A stretch of DNA of 64,000 bases, from the NCBI RefSeq assembly GCF_022163125.1, contig NZ_CP091881.1:124001-188000 (forward strand). The letters are read 5' to 3'. A program made the position numbers and the translations under genes. The stretch comes from Paenibacillus sp. HWE-109 (GTDB taxonomy: Bacteria; Bacillota; Bacilli; Paenibacillales; NBRC-103111). Each line of letters starts with the position of its first letter. Positions within the stretch are counted from its first letter, which is position 1. Shown piece after piece: positions 61,977 to 64,000 of the stretch. The notes under the pieces are model-generated. The model worked only from the letters and a program-made list of their open reading frames with translations. It was not told the origin of the DNA and searched no databases.

Positions 61977-63244
61977 TGGAAAATACAACATCCCACCTGA
62001 TTGAACATGTACTTATTCTGCTCGTTTTAATTTTTGGTTTGGGCATGTTATTTGGCAAAGCTGCGCAATGGTTGAAGCTTCCCGATGTGGCTTTATTTCT
62101 TGTGGCGGGGATGATGGCAGGCCAAGCTTTTCATTGGATTGATGAGACGAGCACCTCGTTCACGAATCAATTCATCCTGGTTCTTGGTTCGTCGTTAATC
62201 CTTTTTGACGGAGGACGCAATATTAAACTGACTGGGCTGCGTAAAGTGTGGCTGACAGTTGGTTTATTAAGTATACCGGGTGTATTGCTTACTTGCGGCG
62301 CAGTCGCGGTAACAGCTCATCTGCTCTTGGATTTGCCTTGGCTTTATGCTTTGCTGCTGGGTGCTATTATTGCTTCTACGGATCCAGCCACACTCATTCC
62401 CGTATTCAAACAAGTGAAGATCCGCACGAAAGTGAGGGAGACGGTAGAGAGTGAATCCGCATTCAACGATGCGACAGCGTCCATTTTAACCTTCTCCTTG
62501 CTGGCGATTATTTTGGGGACAGAGAAGATTTCTATAGCCTCAGGTATTATAGATTTTGTGAAGACTGCGCTTGGCGGACTCGCATTGGGAGCGGTCATAG
62601 GGTTTGGAATGACTTACTTGACTGCCCACTTGCGATTAGGATTATTGAGAGACTATGCGACGATTGCGATGGTTGTTACTTCATTGGGGGCTTATATTGC
62701 GGGCGAATATGTGGGTGTCAGCGGTTTTATGGCAACCTTCACGGCTGGCTTAATGTGGGGGAATGCCGAAACCTTCAAATTGAATATGCAAGACAAACGG
62801 CATGAGATGGATCATTTTTCCGATAATATGACCGTTATCATGCGAATGTTGATTTTCATTCTCTTGGGCAGCCAAGTGAATTTTCCTTTGATTGTGGCGA
62901 ATCTCTGGACGAGCCTAGGCGTTATCTTTGTTTTTATTTTTGTTGCGCGGCCTCTTACAGTTCTAGCTTGTACATGGCCTGATCGTAAAGCCGGCTGGAC
63001 TTGGCGAGAAATTTTGTTTATGTTTTGGGTGCGAGAAACAGGCGTTATTCCTGCCGCTTTAAGTGGGATGGTTGCAGGTTTGGGCGTAGCGCATAGCGAA
63101 TTAATTGCAAGTGTTACATTTATGGCGGTCTTGATCACGATATTATTCCAGGCTAGCACAACAGCCTATGTAGCCCGGAAATTAGGACTTGAAGTAAAGG
63201 CTGAGGGAACCGATATAAAAGGAAGTACGCAACCTGTCAAATGA
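61976..63244 (+). CDS. CPA1-family cation/proton antiporter
   Basis: 422 residues, about 12 helices. Family markers are ASTDPATLIPVF and the charged ESAFNDATASI helix. Length and lack of an RCK-C tail fit NhaP-type potassium or sodium/proton antiporters. Translation is coupled to ktrA, so import and efflux functions are under one transcript. Confidence 0.88.
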   Translation: MENTTSHLIEHVLILLVLIFGLGMLFGKAAQWLKLPDVALFLVAGMMAGQAFHWIDETSTSFTNQFILVLGSSLILFDGGRNIKLTGLRKVWLTVGLLSIPGVLLTCGAVAVTAHLLLDLPWLYALLLGAIIASTDPATLIPVFKQVKIRTKVRETVESESAFNDATASILTFSLLAIILGTEKISIASGIIDFVKTALGGLALGAVIGFGMTYLTAHLRLGLLRDYATIAMVVTSLGAYIAGEYVGVSGFMATFTAGLMWGNAETFKLNMQDKRHEMDHFSDNMTVIMRMLIFILLGSQVNFPLIVANLWTSLGVIFVFIFVARPLTVLACTWPDRKAGWTWREILFMFWVRETGVIPAALSGMVAGLGVAHSELIASVTFMAVLITILFQASTTAYVARKLGLEVKAEGTDIKGSTQPVK

Positions 63245-63321
63245 AGGATATCTCAACTTTTTAGCCCTCAACTTTAGCACTGTGCACAACGAGAGAATGA
63301 CGAGGCGAAGGTGGACCCCTA

Positions 63322-64000
63322 ATGTATAAAGTATTAATGATTGAAGATGACGCAATGATCGGCGATATGGTATCTATGTATTTAGGTGAAGAAGGCTTTA
63401 CAGTCATGCGTAAAGAGAACGGTCAAGACGGGGCGGAAGCGATCTATAAGTTTGCCCCGGACATTATTTTGCTTGATCTGATGCTGCCTGATATGGATGG
63501 ACTTGAACTTTGCAGACGGGTTCGTCAAACTTCTGGTGTGCCGATCATGATTGTTTCGATGAAGAACAAAGTCGTTGAACGGGTCAACGCACTTGGAGCC
63601 GGCGCAGATGATTATATGTGCAAACCGTTCAGCATGCATGAAATGAGTGCGCGGGTGCATGCGCTCATCCGCCGTTCCAATACGTATCAGAAGAAAAGCG
63701 ATTTTCCTGCCGTGCAGTCTATCGCTCTCATGGAGGCCCAGCCCAAAGCAGCGGTGACCAAGAAGGACGGAGATAAGAGTATCATGCTCAATCTGCATAC
63801 ACGCTCTATGCTGGTTCGTGGTCAGATCGTTGAGACGACCTACTCGGAGTTCGAAATTATGAAGTGCTTCGTTAACAATCCAGGCCGTGTATTCAGTCGA
63901 GAGGATTTGCTCCAAACGGTTCGCGGCTTCGACTCCTATGTGACGGATCGGGCGATTGATGTGCATATTGCAAATCTTAGGAAGAAAATCGAAGATAACC
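63322..64000 (+). CDS. OmpR/PhoB-family response regulator (runs off the window)
   Basis: 226 codons visible from ATG 63322 (AAGGTGG 7 bp upstream), no stop before the edge. A receiver domain with acidic pocket EDD (8-10), phospho-acceptor Asp52 in ILLDLMLPD and the conserved Lys in MCKPFSM, followed by a winged-helix DNA-binding domain (TYSEFEIMKCFVNNPGRVFSREDLL, VHIANLRKKIED). A linker of about 30 residues separates them. The cognate kinase probably lies downstream. It may control the ktr-antiporter operon but is not close enough to claim that. Confidence 0.92.
   Translation, partial: MYKVLMIEDDAMIGDMVSMYLGEEGFTVMRKENGQDGAEAIYKFAPDIILLDLMLPDMDGLELCRRVRQTSGVPIMIVSMKNKVVERVNALGAGADDYMCKPFSMHEMSARVHALIRRSNTYQKKSDFPAVQSIALMEAQPKAAVTKKDGDKSIMLNLHTRSMLVRGQIVETTYSEFEIMKCFVNNPGRVFSREDLLQTVRGFDSYVTDRAIDVHIANLRKKIEDN

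Overview
The window reads as chromosomal DNA of a spore-forming, low-to-mid GC Firmicute, most likely Paenibacillus or a close relative. The basis is: sporulation genes (spo0E-like, sda), an S-layer-homology (SLH) surface protein, Bacillales conserved blocks (nifU-like/yuzB/yutJ/sufA-like; yumC/yumB/yuiB/hemQ; dnaB-dnaI; trxA-uvrC), strong GGAGG-type ribosome binding sites and frequent TTG/GTG starts. No rRNA, tRNA or CRISPR array was recognised.

Layout. 0-4.4 kb: end of a HAD hydrolase, a class B penicillin-binding protein, five 113-bp tandem repeats rich in hairpins, then a decayed copy of the PBP 5' end running into a small lipoprotein gene. 4.9-11.1 kb: asnB, a Cof-type HAD phosphatase, a DUF456 membrane protein, a MurJ/SpoVB-type flippase and a convergent DUF2515 gene that contains the flippase terminator. 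11.2-14.5 kb: a YtrA-type GntR/ABC transporter operon with its operator. 14.5-16.0 kb: small genes and an SPFH protein on the minus strand. 16.0-23.2 kb: an accessory zone with an integrase remnant, an SH3-like secreted protein, and six one-gene units (APH kinase, hypotheticals, stalk-domain protein, VOC protein), each followed by a related hairpin element. 23.3-27.3 kb: a 1311-residue FG-GAP/Calx-beta/SLH protein.

27.4-37.9 kb: thioredoxin-like protein, heme A synthase, UbiD-type decarboxylase, EamA transporter, Cthe_2314-type HEPN protein, SDR enzyme, then the Fe-S/NDH-2 block with mqnE (futalosine menaquinone route), a spo0E-like gene and a sufA-like gene. 37.9-41.5 kb: an AT-rich island of orphan genes, including a 473-residue protein with a HEPN RNxxxH motif. 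It lies between the intact sufA-like gene and a second 162-bp copy of that gene's 3' end. This is the strongest candidate for an undescribed system. 41.5-50.5 kb: glucosaminidase, sda with upstream DnaA boxes, YumC, YumB, HemQ, YuiB, hydrolase, and a quinone-reductase-like gene divergent from an HxlR regulator. 50.6-64 kb: dnaB-dnaI, a HemAT-like globin sensor, a YqzM-like peptide, a MerR regulator, trxA, uvrC, a CPBP protease, a ktrB-ktrA-antiporter potassium operon, and the start of an OmpR-type response regulator.

Themes. Redox, heme and menaquinone metabolism cluster in the middle (CtaA, HemQ, MqnE, UbiD, two NDH-2-like proteins, YumC, Fe-S carriers). Envelope functions are spread along the window (PBP, flippase, SLH protein, glucosaminidase). 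At least three dispersed intergenic repeat families are present. Coordinates and motifs were read by eye; identities are estimates from manual alignment.
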